Assembly: GCA_965219015.1 (NCBI GenBank)
Contig: CBDCNH010000013.1
Span: forward strand, 372,001-436,000
Reading direction: 5' to 3'
DNA length: 64,000 nucleotides
Source of the DNA: CBDCNH01 sp965219015
GTDB lineage: Bacteria; Pseudomonadota; Alphaproteobacteria; Rhodobacterales; Rhodobacteraceae
Each line of letters starts with the position of its first letter. The stretch's first letter is position 1. Under the pieces are notes generated by a model. The model was given only the letters and a program-made list of their open reading frames with translations. It did not search any database and was not told the DNA's origin. Shown piece by piece: positions 1 to 8,312 of this stretch. A program made the translations under genes and the position numbers.

Positions 1-1019
1 ACCACGCGGTCGTGGCCGGTATGGAGCCCCGCGATCTGGAGCTTGGTGTCGTACTGATCGGACCAGAACCACGGCACCGGCGCGTAGTCGCGCGCGGCGC
101 CGAGCATGTTGTCGGCGACGAGCTCGGCCTGGTCGATCGCGTTCTGCACGCATTCGAGGCGAAGCCGCCGCTCGCCCATCGGGAACGACGCGCAGTCCCC
201 CGCGGCCCAGACATGCGGCGCCGAGGTGCGGCCCCGCGCATCGGTGCGGATGCCGTTCTCGACCGCGATCCCCGCCGCCTCGGCAAGCTCGGTGGCGGGC
301 ACGACGCCGACGCCGGCGATCACGAGGTCGAGCGCCAGCTCCGTCCCGTCGGTCAGCACCGCACCGGTCACGTGGCCCTCCCCGGTCAGCCGGCGGAGGC
401 CGACGCCCTCGAGGACACGGACGCCCTGGCCCTGGTGGAGGGACCGGATGACGTCCGCGGTCTCGGCGGCGGCCACCCGGCACAGGATGCGCTCCGCCAT
501 CTCGACCACCGTCACGTCGAGCCCGAGCTTCACGCCGAGCGCAGCACCTTCGAGCCCGATGTAGCCGCCGCCGACGATGAGCACGCGCGCGCCTGGCTTC
601 AGGGCCCGACCGATCCCGTCGATGTTGGCGAGCGTCCGCCCGATGTGGACGCCTTCGAGGTTGCCGCCAAGCTCGTCCGGCAGGCGTCGCGGCACGGCGC
701 CGGTGGTCAGGGCCAGCTCTTCGTAGGCGAGAACCTCGTCGCCGAGCGTCACCGTCCGGGCGGCGGTGTCGATCGCGGTCACCGGCGTGCCGAGGCGCAG
801 GTCGATGCCCTGCTCGGCGTAGACCTCCGCCTTGCGGAGAAAGAGCCGCTCGAGCGGCACCGTGCCCATGAGATACCCCTTCGAGAGCGGCGGGCGCTGG
901 TAGGGCGGCACCGGCTCCTCGCCGATCAGCGTGACCGGCCCCGTGTAGCCCTCCTGCCGGAGCCGCGCGGTCAGCGACGCTCCGGCCTGCCCCGCGCCGA
1001 TCACGATGATGCCTGCCAT
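1..1019 (-). CDS. FAD/NAD(P)-dependent ferredoxin reductase-type oxidoreductase (3' end outside window)
   Basis: A pyridine-nucleotide-disulfide oxidoreductase fold flavoprotein, of the type that passes electrons from NAD(P)H through FAD to a small ferredoxin or rubredoxin. The N-terminus has the FAD-binding GAGQAG motif near residue 8, followed by PPLSKGYL, typical of the putidaredoxin/rhodocoxin reductase family. The NAD(P)-binding motif IVGGGYIGLE sits near residue 150 and the second FAD motif, AAGDCA, near residue 275. About 339 residues are visible; family members are about 400, so the C-terminal interface domain is missing at the window edge. The start is ATG at 1019. It is divergent from the peroxiredoxin gene, 73 bp away, which suggests a redox theme. 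The partner ferredoxin is not visible. Confidence 0.9.
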   Translation of the reverse strand, partial: MAGIIVIGAGQAGASLTARLRQEGYTGPVTLIGEEPVPPYQRPPLSKGYLMGTVPLERLFLRKAEVYAEQGIDLRLGTPVTAIDTAARTVTLGDEVLAYEELALTTGAVPRRLPDELGGNLEGVHIGRTLANIDGIGRALKPGARVLIVGGGYIGLEGAALGVKLGLDVTVVEMAERILCRVAAAETADVIRSLHQGQGVRVLEGVGLRRLTGEGHVTGAVLTDGTELALDLVIAGVGVVPATELAEAAGIAVENGIRTDARGRTSAPHVWAAGDCASFPMGERRLRLECVQNAIDQAELVADNMLGAARDYAPVPWFWSDQYDTKLQIAGLHTGHDRV

Positions 1020-1034
1020 CCGAAGTCTCCCCGC

Positions 1035-1063
1035 TTGCCGCATCGTCCCCGCTAGACCTATAC
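1035..1063 (+). promoter_or_regulatory. Candidate sigma-70 promoter for the peroxiredoxin gene
   Basis: TTGCCG at 1035-1040 and CTATAC at 1058-1063 are separated by 17 bp, ending 29 bp before the start codon at 1093. The match is by eye only. Confidence 0.45.
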
Positions 1064-1092
1064 ACCGGCGGACGCGGCGAAAAGGACACGAC

Positions 1093-1593
1093 ATGGCGAT
1101 CAGCGAGGGCGACACGCTGCCGGACGCGGACCTCGTGCGGCTGGGGCCCGACGGGCCGGAGACGGTCGGGGTCGCCGGCCTGACGCGGGACCGGCGCGTG
1201 GTGATCTTCGCCGTGCCGGGCGCGTTCACGCCGACCTGCCACTCCGCGCACATGCCGAGCTTCGTGCGGACGCGCGACGGCTTCGACGCGGCGGGCATCG
1301 ACGAGGTCGTCTGCGTCGCGGTCAACGATCCCTTCGTGCTCGCCGCATGGAGCGAGGCCACCGGGGCCGGCGCCGCGCGGATCACGATGCTCGCCGACCC
1401 CGAAGGCGGTTACACCAGGGCGCTCGGCATGAGCTTCGATGCGCCGGGCGCGGGACTCATCGGCCGCTCGCAGCGCTATGCGATGCTGGTCGAGGGCGGC
1501 CGCGTCGCGGTCCTGCACGTCGAGGAGGCGCGCGGCACCTGCGAGGTCTCCGGCGGCGAGGCGATGCTCGCGGCGATCCGGCAGCGCGCCTAG
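1093..1593 (+). CDS. Peroxiredoxin (Prx5-like, AhpC/TSA/redoxin family)
   Basis: A thiol peroxidase that reduces hydrogen peroxide and organic peroxides in the cytoplasm. The catalytic signature VPGAFTPTCHSAHMPSF near residues 42-58 carries the peroxidatic Cys and the conserved Pro/Thr of the Prx5 subfamily. The length, 166 residues, is normal for single-domain Prx5. ATG at 1093 is chosen because AAAGGA precedes it by a few bases; an open frame extends further upstream but overlaps the divergent gene's start. The stop codon overlaps the stop of the convergent pterin dehydratase gene through a shared CTAG. The divergent neighbour is a flavoprotein reductase, but a direct reductase-peroxiredoxin partnership is inference. 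Confidence 0.93.
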   Translation: MAISEGDTLPDADLVRLGPDGPETVGVAGLTRDRRVVIFAVPGAFTPTCHSAHMPSFVRTRDGFDAAGIDEVVCVAVNDPFVLAAWSEATGAGAARITMLADPEGGYTRALGMSFDAPGAGLIGRSQRYAMLVEGGRVAVLHVEEARGTCEVSGGEAMLAAIRQRA

Positions 1594-1955
1594 CGCTTCG
1601 CGGCGCGGATCTCGCAGAGGCTGAGCACGGGTGCTGCATGGTCGGTCTCGACCGCCGCGTCGCCTGCCAGACGGTCCATCGCCGCCGCGAGCCGGATGTC
1701 GGCCATCGTGAGCCCGCCTGCGTCGTGCGTGGAGAGCGTCACGTCGACCACGTTGTAGCTGTTGCGCCAGTCGGGGTGATGGTCGGCCTTCTCGGCGGCG
1801 AGCGCTACGCGGGACATGAACCCCCAGGCCTCGACGAAGCTGCGGAACGTCCAGACCTTGCGGAGCGCGTCGCCTTCGGGGGCCGCGCGCCAGCCGGTCG
1901 CGTCGAGAGCCGGCAGGCTGTCCCGACGCTCGGCCTCGGTGAGACGGGCGGTCAC
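1590..1955 (-). CDS. phhB: 4a-hydroxytetrahydrobiopterin dehydratase (pterin-4a-carbinolamine dehydratase)
   Basis: Dehydrates 4a-hydroxytetrahydropterin, regenerating the pterin cofactor of aromatic amino acid hydroxylases. The 121-residue protein contains the family motif KADHHPDW followed by the THDAGGLTMADIRLA segment, which supplies the conserved His, Asp and Thr residues. The start is taken as GTG at 1955 because it overlaps the upstream GST stop as GTGA, a pattern common in this window, and gives the usual family length. A much longer open frame reading upstream is non-homologous overlap with the GST gene. No phenylalanine hydroxylase is in the window. Confidence 0.93.
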   Translation of the reverse strand: MTARLTEAERRDSLPALDATGWRAAPEGDALRKVWTFRSFVEAWGFMSRVALAAEKADHHPDWRNSYNVVDVTLSTHDAGGLTMADIRLAAAMDRLAGDAAVETDHAAPVLSLCEIRAAKR

Positions 1956-2572
1956 GCGCCGTGCCGCGCGGGCATGTCGGCGTCGTCGAGAGCCTCGGCG
2001 CGCTGGGCCGCCGGGCGGTCCGTGACGCGGGCCACGTAGTCCTCGAAAGCGGGCCGCGCCGGGATCGACTTGAACTTCAGCCCGTAGATCACCTGCGAGC
2101 CGGCCGCGACGTCCGCTGCGGTGAAGGTCTCGCCCGCGAGGTACGGGCTTTCCTCGAGCCGCGCGGCCATCGTCTCCACGCAGTCCTCGAAGGTGCCGTA
2201 GCCGATCCAGCGCCGCGTCTCGGGCGTGACCTCGACGCCGAGCCGCCGGTCGCTGACGGCCGCCTCGAACGGACCCGCGCCGAAGAAGAGCCAACGGTAG
2301 TACGCGCCCCGTTCGGAGACGGGCGGCGCGAGCCCGGCCTCCGGGAAGGCGTCCGCGAGATACGCGCAGATCGCCGCGTTCTCGGTCACGACCGTGCGGC
2401 CGTGCCGGATCGCGGGCACCTTGCCCATCGGGTTGATCGCGAGGTACGCGGGCGCCTTCAGGGCGTCGAACGCGACGGTTTCCACGCCGTAATCGGCGCC
2501 GGTCTCCTCGAGCATCCAGCGCGCCACCCGGCCGCGCGACATCGGGTTGGTGTAGAGCGTGAGTTCAGGCAT
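1952..2572 (-). CDS. Glutathione S-transferase family protein
   Basis: A 206-residue cytosolic GST-like protein. The N-terminal thioredoxin-fold domain (residues about 1-80) carries a Ser-rich catalytic loop (NPMSRGRVARW) and the ENAAICAYLAD motif that contacts the gamma-glutamyl group of glutathione. The C-terminal helical domain contains the N-capping region ETFTAADVA. Such proteins conjugate or reduce electrophiles, but the substrate cannot be told from sequence. The gene lies at the end of a long minus-strand run and overlaps the pterin dehydratase gene by 4 bp, so the two are probably co-translated. Confidence 0.9.
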   Translation of the reverse strand: MPELTLYTNPMSRGRVARWMLEETGADYGVETVAFDALKAPAYLAINPMGKVPAIRHGRTVVTENAAICAYLADAFPEAGLAPPVSERGAYYRWLFFGAGPFEAAVSDRRLGVEVTPETRRWIGYGTFEDCVETMAARLEESPYLAGETFTAADVAAGSQVIYGLKFKSIPARPAFEDYVARVTDRPAAQRAEALDDADMPARHGA

Positions 2573-2605
2573 GCGGCACCTCCTCTGCCCGAGCCTAGCA
2601 TGGCG

Positions 2606-3760
2606 TCAGTCGATCCGGGAGTCGCGGCGGAAGGGCCCGTAGGCGGTCATCACCTCGATCTGCTCGCCGACCGCCGCGCGCTCGGCCTCGAGGTAGCGCG
2701 CGATGGCGGCACGGAAGCCTTCGTCGGCGATGAAGTGCAGCGAGTGGACGGGCGTGGGCAGGTAGCCGCGCGCGAGCTTGTGCTCGCCCTGCGCGCCCGC
2801 CTCGACGCGGGCCATGCCTTCGGCGATGGCATGGTCGATGGCCTGGTAGTAGCAAAGCTCGAAATGCAGGCAGGGATGGTCCTCGACCGCGCCCCAGTAG
2901 CGGCCGTAGAGCGTCTCGCGTCCGATGAAGTTCAGCGCCCCCGCGACCGGGCGGCCGCCGCGCAGCGCCAGCACGAGGAGCATGTCATGGCGGAGGTGCG
3001 CCTGCGCCTCGTCGAAGAACGCGCGCGTGAGGTAGGGCGTGCCCCATTTCCGCGCGCCGGTGTCCTGGTAGAATCGCCAGAACGCATCCCAGTGCCGCGG
3101 CTCGATGGCGTCGCCGGTCAGCGCCACGATCTCGCCGCCAAAGCCCTGCGCCGTCTCGCGCTCCTTGCGGATGTTCTTGCGCTTGCGCGAGGACAGCGAG
3201 CCGAGGAAGGCGCCGAAGTCGGCGTAACCCGCGTTCTCCCAGTGGAACTGCTGCGTGACGCGGTGGAGGAGGCCCTCGCCCGCCCCGGCGATCGCCTCGG
3301 CCTCGGTGCAGAAGGTGACGTGCGCGGAGGAGAGCCGGTTCTCGGCGGCGAGCTGCATCATTCCCGTCATCAGCGCCGCGCGTCCGCGATCCTCCTCGCC
3401 GGGAGCGGTGAGGAAGCGCCGTCCGGTGGCGGGGGTGAACGGCACGGCGCATTGCAGCTTCGGATAATAGCGCCCGCCCGCGCGTTCCCAGGCGTCCGCC
3501 CAGTTGAAGTCGAAGATGTACTCGCCCTGGCTGTGGCTCTTGGCGTAGAGCGGCGCCACCGCGATGACCCGGTCGCCTGCCCGCGCGACGAGGTGGCGCG
3601 GCGACCAGCCCGAGCCGCGGCCGACCGAGCGGCTGACTTCGAGCGCGCGCAGGAAGCGGTGCGTGGTGAACGGGTCCGAGGGGCGTCCGCCGCCGGTGGC
3701 CTCCGGGCAGGCGCAGGCGTCCCAGTCCTCCGCCGCGACGTCGGCGAGGCTGTCGAGCAC
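2606..3760 (-). CDS. GNAT-superfamily peptidogalycan biosynthesis/recognition protein (DUF482, COG3146)
   Basis: A 384-residue protein of the DUF482 family, a FemAB/GNAT-like acyltransferase group of uncertain substrate. Recognisable parts are the early WDAC/DPF segment, LSSRKRKNIRKERE near residue 190, and the C-terminal GEHKLARGY segment that is highly conserved in the family. The only usable start in frame is GTG at 3760; homologues often begin a few residues earlier, and the sequence just upstream (DTIEIA) looks coding, so the true initiation codon may be unusual. It is the third gene of a RidA-GDPD-DUF482 run, an order I recall from Rhodobacterales genomes, but the shared function is unknown. 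Confidence 0.85.
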   Translation of the reverse strand: MLDSLADVAAEDWDACACPEATGGGRPSDPFTTHRFLRALEVSRSVGRGSGWSPRHLVARAGDRVIAVAPLYAKSHSQGEYIFDFNWADAWERAGGRYYPKLQCAVPFTPATGRRFLTAPGEEDRGRAALMTGMMQLAAENRLSSAHVTFCTEAEAIAGAGEGLLHRVTQQFHWENAGYADFGAFLGSLSSRKRKNIRKERETAQGFGGEIVALTGDAIEPRHWDAFWRFYQDTGARKWGTPYLTRAFFDEAQAHLRHDMLLVLALRGGRPVAGALNFIGRETLYGRYWGAVEDHPCLHFELCYYQAIDHAIAEGMARVEAGAQGEHKLARGYLPTPVHSLHFIADEGFRAAIARYLEAERAAVGEQIEVMTAYGPFRRDSRID

Positions 3761-3834
3761 GGCGATCTCGATGGTGTCGGGGCTGGCGAGCGAGGGGCGG
3801 GGCAGGGACGCGGCCTCCGGTTGGGCGCGGCCGA

Positions 3835-4623
3835 TCAGATGGCGTCGCGCGCGGCGGCGTCAAGGCGGTGCGGCAGGTAGCCCTCGAACGTGATCGTGTC
3901 GGCGATCCGCCGCGCCTCCGTCTCGGCCTCGCGCGAGCGGATCGTCCAGCAGGCGATGGCGGCGCCCTGGCGCTTGAGTGCGGCGATCCGGGGCGCGTCC
4001 AGGTCGCGCGCCGCGTGCGAGACGAAGCTCGCGCCGGTGCGGTCGTAGTCGGCGATGGCCGCCAGGCGCATCCGCGTCTCGGCAGGGACGCGGGGCCAGT
4101 CGTCGGCGGCAAAGGCGCAGGTGGTGAGGCCGCGCGGGGTGTGCGGAGCGAGCGCGGCAAAGGCGGCGACGGCGTGCGGGTTGAACGACATCACGGCGAG
4201 CGGGCCGTCGTAGGCGGCCACCGCCTCGGCCACCGCGGCTTCGAGCGGCCCGATAGCGGGACCGAGCGCGCCGTCCTGGTCCTTGATCTCGACGAGGAGC
4301 GGCACCTGTCCTGCGACAAGCGCGAGGATCTCGGCGAGCATCGGGATCGTCTCGTCGCTATCGGTCAGCCGGGTGCGGCCGAGATCTGCGGCCGTGCGCG
4401 CGCGGAGCGGCCCCGCGGCCGCGGTCAGCCGGTCGAGCGTGTCGTCGTGGAACACCACCGGCACGCCGTCGGCGCTGGGCTGCACGTCGATCTCGATGGC
4501 GTAGCCCGCGGCGACCGCGGCCCGGACCGCGGCGCGGCTGTTCTCGATGCGGCCGAGGCTGCGGTCGTGCAGCGCCCGGTGCGCGATCGGGGCGGCGAGG
4601 AAGCCCGGCGGCAGCGGCGGCAT
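3835..4623 (-). CDS. Glycerophosphodiester phosphodiesterase family protein
   Basis: A 262-residue GDPD TIM-barrel enzyme that hydrolyses glycerophosphodiesters to glycerol-3-phosphate and an alcohol. Catalytic features are visible: His in AHRALHD near residue 15, the metal ligands in YAIEIDVQPSADG near residue 45, and the HDD motif near residue 60. LLVEIKD near residue 115 supplies another metal ligand. No signal peptide is seen, so it probably acts in the cytoplasm. ATG at 4623 overlaps the RidA stop codon (TGATG), which fixes the start; a far longer open frame continues upstream but is only antisense and out-of-frame overlap. Confidence 0.92.
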   Translation of the reverse strand: MPPLPPGFLAAPIAHRALHDRSLGRIENSRAAVRAAVAAGYAIEIDVQPSADGVPVVFHDDTLDRLTAAAGPLRARTAADLGRTRLTDSDETIPMLAEILALVAGQVPLLVEIKDQDGALGPAIGPLEAAVAEAVAAYDGPLAVMSFNPHAVAAFAALAPHTPRGLTTCAFAADDWPRVPAETRMRLAAIADYDRTGASFVSHAARDLDAPRIAALKRQGAAIACWTIRSREAETEARRIADTITFEGYLPHRLDAAARDAI

Positions 4624-5087
4624 CAGGAGAGCTCGAAGATGCCCTCGATCTCGACCGCGACGCCGAACGGCAGGGCCGCCACGCCGACGGCCGAGCGGGC
4701 ATGGCGTCCGGCCTCGCCGAGGATCTCGACGAGAAGGTCGGAGGCGCCGTTGATGACCTTGGGCTGATCGCCGAACGAGGGCGCGGAATTGACGAACCCG
4801 GTCAGCTTGACGACGCGCACGAGCCGGTCGAGGTCGCCTTCTGCCGCTGCCTGGACCTGGGCGAGAAGGCTCAGCGCGCAGGCCCGCGCGGCCGCCGCGC
4901 CCTCCGCCACGCCGAGCCCGTCGCCGAGCCGGCCCGTGAGCATCCCCTCGGCGGTCTGGCTGATCTGGCCGGAGACGTAGAGGAGCCCGCCGGCCTTGAC
5001 GAACGGGATGTAGCTCGCCGCTGGTCGCGCAGGCTCCGGCAGCGTCAGCCCGAGCGCTTCCAGCTTCCTCGCGATCTCGCCCGCCAT
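4623..5087 (-). CDS. RidA/YjgF family reactive-intermediate deaminase
   Basis: A 154-residue member of the RidA (YjgF/YER057c/UK114) family, the subgroup of about 150 residues. RidA enzymes hydrolyse reactive enamine/imine intermediates released by PLP enzymes. LLYVSGQISQ near residue 38 and the C-terminal RSAVGVAALPFGVAVEIEG, with the conserved active-site Arg and final Glu, are diagnostic. It is followed without a gap by the GDPD gene (TGATG). The 60-bp interval upstream separates it from the HlyD gene, so it may begin its own transcript. Confidence 0.93.
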   Translation of the reverse strand: MAGEIARKLEALGLTLPEPARPAASYIPFVKAGGLLYVSGQISQTAEGMLTGRLGDGLGVAEGAAAARACALSLLAQVQAAAEGDLDRLVRVVKLTGFVNSAPSFGDQPKVINGASDLLVEILGEAGRHARSAVGVAALPFGVAVEIEGIFELS

Positions 5088-5147
5088 GACCGTGCCCCCC
5101 GTCGTTCCGGGCGAACCCTAGCGGCGGGGGCCGCGAGGGGCAATCGC

Positions 5148-6443
5148 TCAGGTCTCGCGGAACGCCTTGGTGAAGTAGTCCGCGAAGGGCTTGACCAGCC
5201 AGGCGATCGGGCGGTGGGTGCCGGTGCGGAGAAACGCCTGCACCGGCATTCCGGGCACGAGCGTGAGGCCGGAGATCCGGGCCACCTCGCCCGGGTCGAG
5301 CGTGATCTCGGCGCGATAGTAGCTCGCGCGGGTCGCCTGGTCGATGAAGGCATCCGCCGAGATCAGTCGGACGGAGCCGAAGAGTTCGGGCGTGGTGCGG
5401 CGGTCGAACGCCGGGAAGGTCAGCGTCGCGGGCTGCCCGACCGCGACCTCGTCGATGTGGATCGGCTCGATGCGGGCGGCGATGACGAGCGGGCGGTCCT
5501 GCGGCACGAGGTAGAGGAGCGGGTCCGCCGCGCGGATCACGGCGCGCGGCGTGGTCACGGTCAGCCCGTAGACCACGCCGGCGACAGGCGCGCGGATCTC
5601 CAGCCGGTCGATCTGTTCGGCCAGCGAGCGGCGCCTCTCGGCGAGCTCCATCTCCTGCGGGCCGACGTCGCGCAGGAGCGTCAACGCATCCTCGCGCCGG
5701 GCGGACGCCAGCTTCAGGACGCCGATGTCGATCTCCGAGGCGTGTGCGGCAGCCTCGGCGGCACTGGCGGCGAGGCTCCCGATCGAGCCTTCGAGGCGGG
5801 CTTCCTCGCGCTCGAGCGACAGGACGCGCGTCGCCTCGGCGAGCCCGCGCGAAAAGAGCGACCGCTGGCCGACGAGTTCCTTGCGGATCAGGGCCACCTG
5901 CGTTTCCAGCGCGGACTTCTGCGCCGCGATGCCGTCGATCTGGGCGTCGATCTGCGCGTGCTGGCGGCCCATCTGGTCGGCCTGCTGGGCATAGCTCTCG
6001 CGGCGCGCCACGAAGAGGCGCCGCTTGCCCTCCATCAGCGCCACGAGGTCCGGGCGACCGGCCTGCGCTTCGGCGACGAGCGGGGCCGGGAAGGTGATTG
6101 CGTCCGCGTCGTCGCGCTCGGCCTCGAGGCGACCGCGGCGGGCCAAAATCTCGAAGTACTGGCCCTCGACGATGGCCGCTTCCGAGCGCAGCGCCGCGCC
6201 GTCGAGCCGCAAGAGCGGCGCTCCCGCGGCGACGACCGAGCCCTCGGTGACGAGGATCTCGGCCACGACCCCGCCATCCGGGTGCTGCACGACCTGGCGG
6301 TTCTGCTCCACCTCGATCTGTCCCGCGGCGATGATCGCGCCGTCGAGCCGCGCGAAGGCGGCCCAGCCGCCGAAGCCGCCGAAGAGGACGAGGAGCGCGG
6401 CGATGCCGGCAAGGACCGGGCCGCGGCCCGTATAGGCGCTCAC
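5148..6443 (-). CDS. Type I secretion periplasmic adaptor (HlyD/PrtE membrane fusion protein)
   Basis: The membrane fusion protein of a type I secretion system, linking the inner-membrane ABC exporter to an outer-membrane TolC channel. The 431-residue protein has a short cytoplasmic N-terminus, one transmembrane segment at about residues 12-32 (VLAGIAALLVLFGGF), a lipoyl-like half (QHPDGGVVAEILVTEG), a long Ala/Leu/Glu-rich coiled-coil hairpin, and the second lipoyl half (IRAPVAGVVYGLTVTTPRAV). GTG at 6443 is chosen because it overlaps the exporter stop as GTGA and places the transmembrane segment correctly. No TolC or obvious RTX substrate gene is nearby. Confidence 0.92.
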   Translation of the reverse strand: MSAYTGRGPVLAGIAALLVLFGGFGGWAAFARLDGAIIAAGQIEVEQNRQVVQHPDGGVVAEILVTEGSVVAAGAPLLRLDGAALRSEAAIVEGQYFEILARRGRLEAERDDADAITFPAPLVAEAQAGRPDLVALMEGKRRLFVARRESYAQQADQMGRQHAQIDAQIDGIAAQKSALETQVALIRKELVGQRSLFSRGLAEATRVLSLEREEARLEGSIGSLAASAAEAAAHASEIDIGVLKLASARREDALTLLRDVGPQEMELAERRRSLAEQIDRLEIRAPVAGVVYGLTVTTPRAVIRAADPLLYLVPQDRPLVIAARIEPIHIDEVAVGQPATLTFPAFDRRTTPELFGSVRLISADAFIDQATRASYYRAEITLDPGEVARISGLTLVPGMPVQAFLRTGTHRPIAWLVKPFADYFTKAFRET

Positions 6444-8194
6444 GCCGCACCGCCCTGCGCCTGGGTCCGCGCGCCGGGTCCGCGCAAGATCTCGGCGTGG
6501 TTCTCCACGAGGCTGCGGAGCACCGCGTCGCGCGGCCCGAACGCGCGCCGGGTGCCGTCGTCGAGCACGAGGAGGAGGTCGCATTCCTGGATCGCAGCCG
6601 GCCGGTGCGCCATGATGAGGACGGCACGTCCGGCGGCCTTGGCGCCCCGGATCGCGGTGTTGAGCGCCTCGGAGCCGTCGTTGTCTAGGTTCGAGTTCGG
6701 CTCGTCGAGGATCAGCACGGCGGGATCGCCGTAGAGCGCCCGCGCGAGGCCGATGCGCTGCATCTGCCCGCCGGAGAGCCGGCCCCCGACGGCGCTGACG
6801 CGGGTATCGTAGCCCTCGGGCAGGCGCAGGATCATCTCGTGCGCCGCCGCGGCGCGGGCAGCCGCGACGACCTTCGCCGCGTCGGGTGCCGCCGCGAGCC
6901 GGGCGATGTTGTCGGCGATCGTGCCGTCAAAGAGCGCCACGCGCTGCGGCAGGTAGCCGACGAGCGCGCCGAGCACGTCGGGTGCAAAGCGCGCGAGGTC
7001 CGCGCCGCCGAGCCGCACGTGTCCCGCGGTGGGCGCCCAGGCCCCTGTCAGCGCCTGCGCGAGGCTCGACTTGCCAGCACCCGAAGGGCCGATCACGCCC
7101 ATCGCCTGACCCGGGCGCACGGCGAAGGAGACCCCGCGCAGCACCGCCTGCGCCGTCCCGGGCGGCACCACCGTCAGCCCCTCGGCGACAAGCTCCGCGG
7201 CCGGGCGCGGCAGCGCCATGCGGGCGGGCTCGGGCGGAACGCGGTCGAGAAGCTGTCCGAGCCGGCGCCAGCCCTCGCGCGCCCGCGCGATCAGCCCCCA
7301 CTGGCCGATGCTCACCTCGATCGGCCCGAGCGCGCGGCCCATCAGGATCGAGGCCGCGATCATCGCGCCGGAGGTGAGCTGGCCACGGAGCACGAGGAAC
7401 GCGCCGAGGCCCAGCATCGCGGACTGCAGGAACTGCCGGAAGATCCGCGACAGCGCCGCATAGCCACCCGCGCGGTCGGCCAGCACGACGCTGGCCGCGA
7501 GCGCCGCCCCACGCGCGCGGTCCCAGCGGACAGCGGCGGCAGTCTCCATCCCGAGCGCCCGGACCAGCCCCGCCTCGGCGCGGATCTGCCCCGCGAAGCC
7601 GTCCGCCACCTGCGCGGCCTGCGCGGCCGCCGCGGTTGGCGCCCTCGTGCGCGACTGGTTGGCGAGCGCCACCACGACGAGGAACACGCCGCCTCCGATC
7701 GCGAGCGCGCCCATCGCGGGATGGAACACGAAGATCGCCGCGACGAAGAGCGGCGTCCAGGGAATGTCGAAGACGGCGAGGAGCACCGGTGCCGCCAGGA
7801 GCGCCCGGATGGCCTCGAGGTCGCGCAGCGCCGCGTGCGGGACCGGGTCGCCCGGCGCGTCGGTGCTGCCACGGAGGCTGGCGGCGAAGATCCGCCGGTC
7901 GAGCCGCGCCTGGAACCGTGCGCCGATCCGTACCATCACCCGGCCGCGCAGGTAGTCGAGCGTGCCCATCATCGCGAAGAGGAACGTCATCAGCACGAAG
8001 AGCGCCGCCAGCGTCTCCTCCGACCGGCTGCCGAGCACGCGGTCGTAAACCTGAAGCATGAAGAGCGGGCCGGTGAACATCAGCAGGTTCACCGCAAAGC
8101 TGAACACGCCCGCGGCGACGAAGAGCCCGCGGCTCTCCGCCCGTGCCGCCGCAAGCTCGGCGCTCGGTCCGTGGGTCGGCTTTGATCCCGGCAT
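6440..8194 (-). CDS. Type I secretion ABC exporter, permease/ATPase fusion (PrtD family)
   Basis: A 584-residue half-transporter that exports proteins directly across both membranes with HlyD and TolC. The N-terminal half carries about six transmembrane helices, beginning with VFSFAVNLLMFTGPLFMLQVYDR cut here to its first part, and lacks the C39 peptidase domain, which places it in the PrtD rather than the HlyB group. The nucleotide-binding domain has Walker A GPSGAGKSS (about residue 365), signature LSGGQMQRIGLARAL (about 470) and Walker B VLILDEPNSNLD (about 495). The adaptor gene follows with a GTGA overlap. The secreted substrate is not encoded in the window. Confidence 0.94.
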   Translation of the reverse strand: MPGSKPTHGPSAELAAARAESRGLFVAAGVFSFAVNLLMFTGPLFMLQVYDRVLGSRSEETLAALFVLMTFLFAMMGTLDYLRGRVMVRIGARFQARLDRRIFAASLRGSTDAPGDPVPHAALRDLEAIRALLAAPVLLAVFDIPWTPLFVAAIFVFHPAMGALAIGGGVFLVVVALANQSRTRAPTAAAAQAAQVADGFAGQIRAEAGLVRALGMETAAAVRWDRARGAALAASVVLADRAGGYAALSRIFRQFLQSAMLGLGAFLVLRGQLTSGAMIAASILMGRALGPIEVSIGQWGLIARAREGWRRLGQLLDRVPPEPARMALPRPAAELVAEGLTVVPPGTAQAVLRGVSFAVRPGQAMGVIGPSGAGKSSLAQALTGAWAPTAGHVRLGGADLARFAPDVLGALVGYLPQRVALFDGTIADNIARLAAAPDAAKVVAAARAAAAHEMILRLPEGYDTRVSAVGGRLSGGQMQRIGLARALYGDPAVLILDEPNSNLDNDGSEALNTAIRGAKAAGRAVLIMAHRPAAIQECDLLLVLDDGTRRAFGPRDAVLRSLVENHAEILRGPGARTQAQGGAA

Positions 8195-8220
8195 GGCTCT
8201 CCCTGGCGTCGCGATCGCAG

Positions 8221-8249
8221 TTGTCTCCCGTCGGACTGCGACCTACCTT
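8221..8249 (+). promoter_or_regulatory. Candidate sigma-70 promoter for mlaA-mlaC
   Basis: TTGTCT at 8221-8226 and TACCTT at 8244-8249 with a 17-bp spacer lie 64 bp before the mlaA start, inside the 118-bp interval between divergent operons. By-eye match. Confidence 0.35.
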
Positions 8250-8312
8250 ACGCACCGGCGCGCAAGAAGGAACTTGTTAGCGCAGGACTGCGAACAAGAA
8301 GTTGAGACGCCC

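Noticed and set aside
4624..6627. A minus-strand frame extending the phosphodiesterase by about 670 codons upstream
   Set aside because: The added part is out-of-frame overlap of RidA and HlyD genes and shows Arg/Pro-rich noise. The ATG at 4623 gives a complete GDPD domain.
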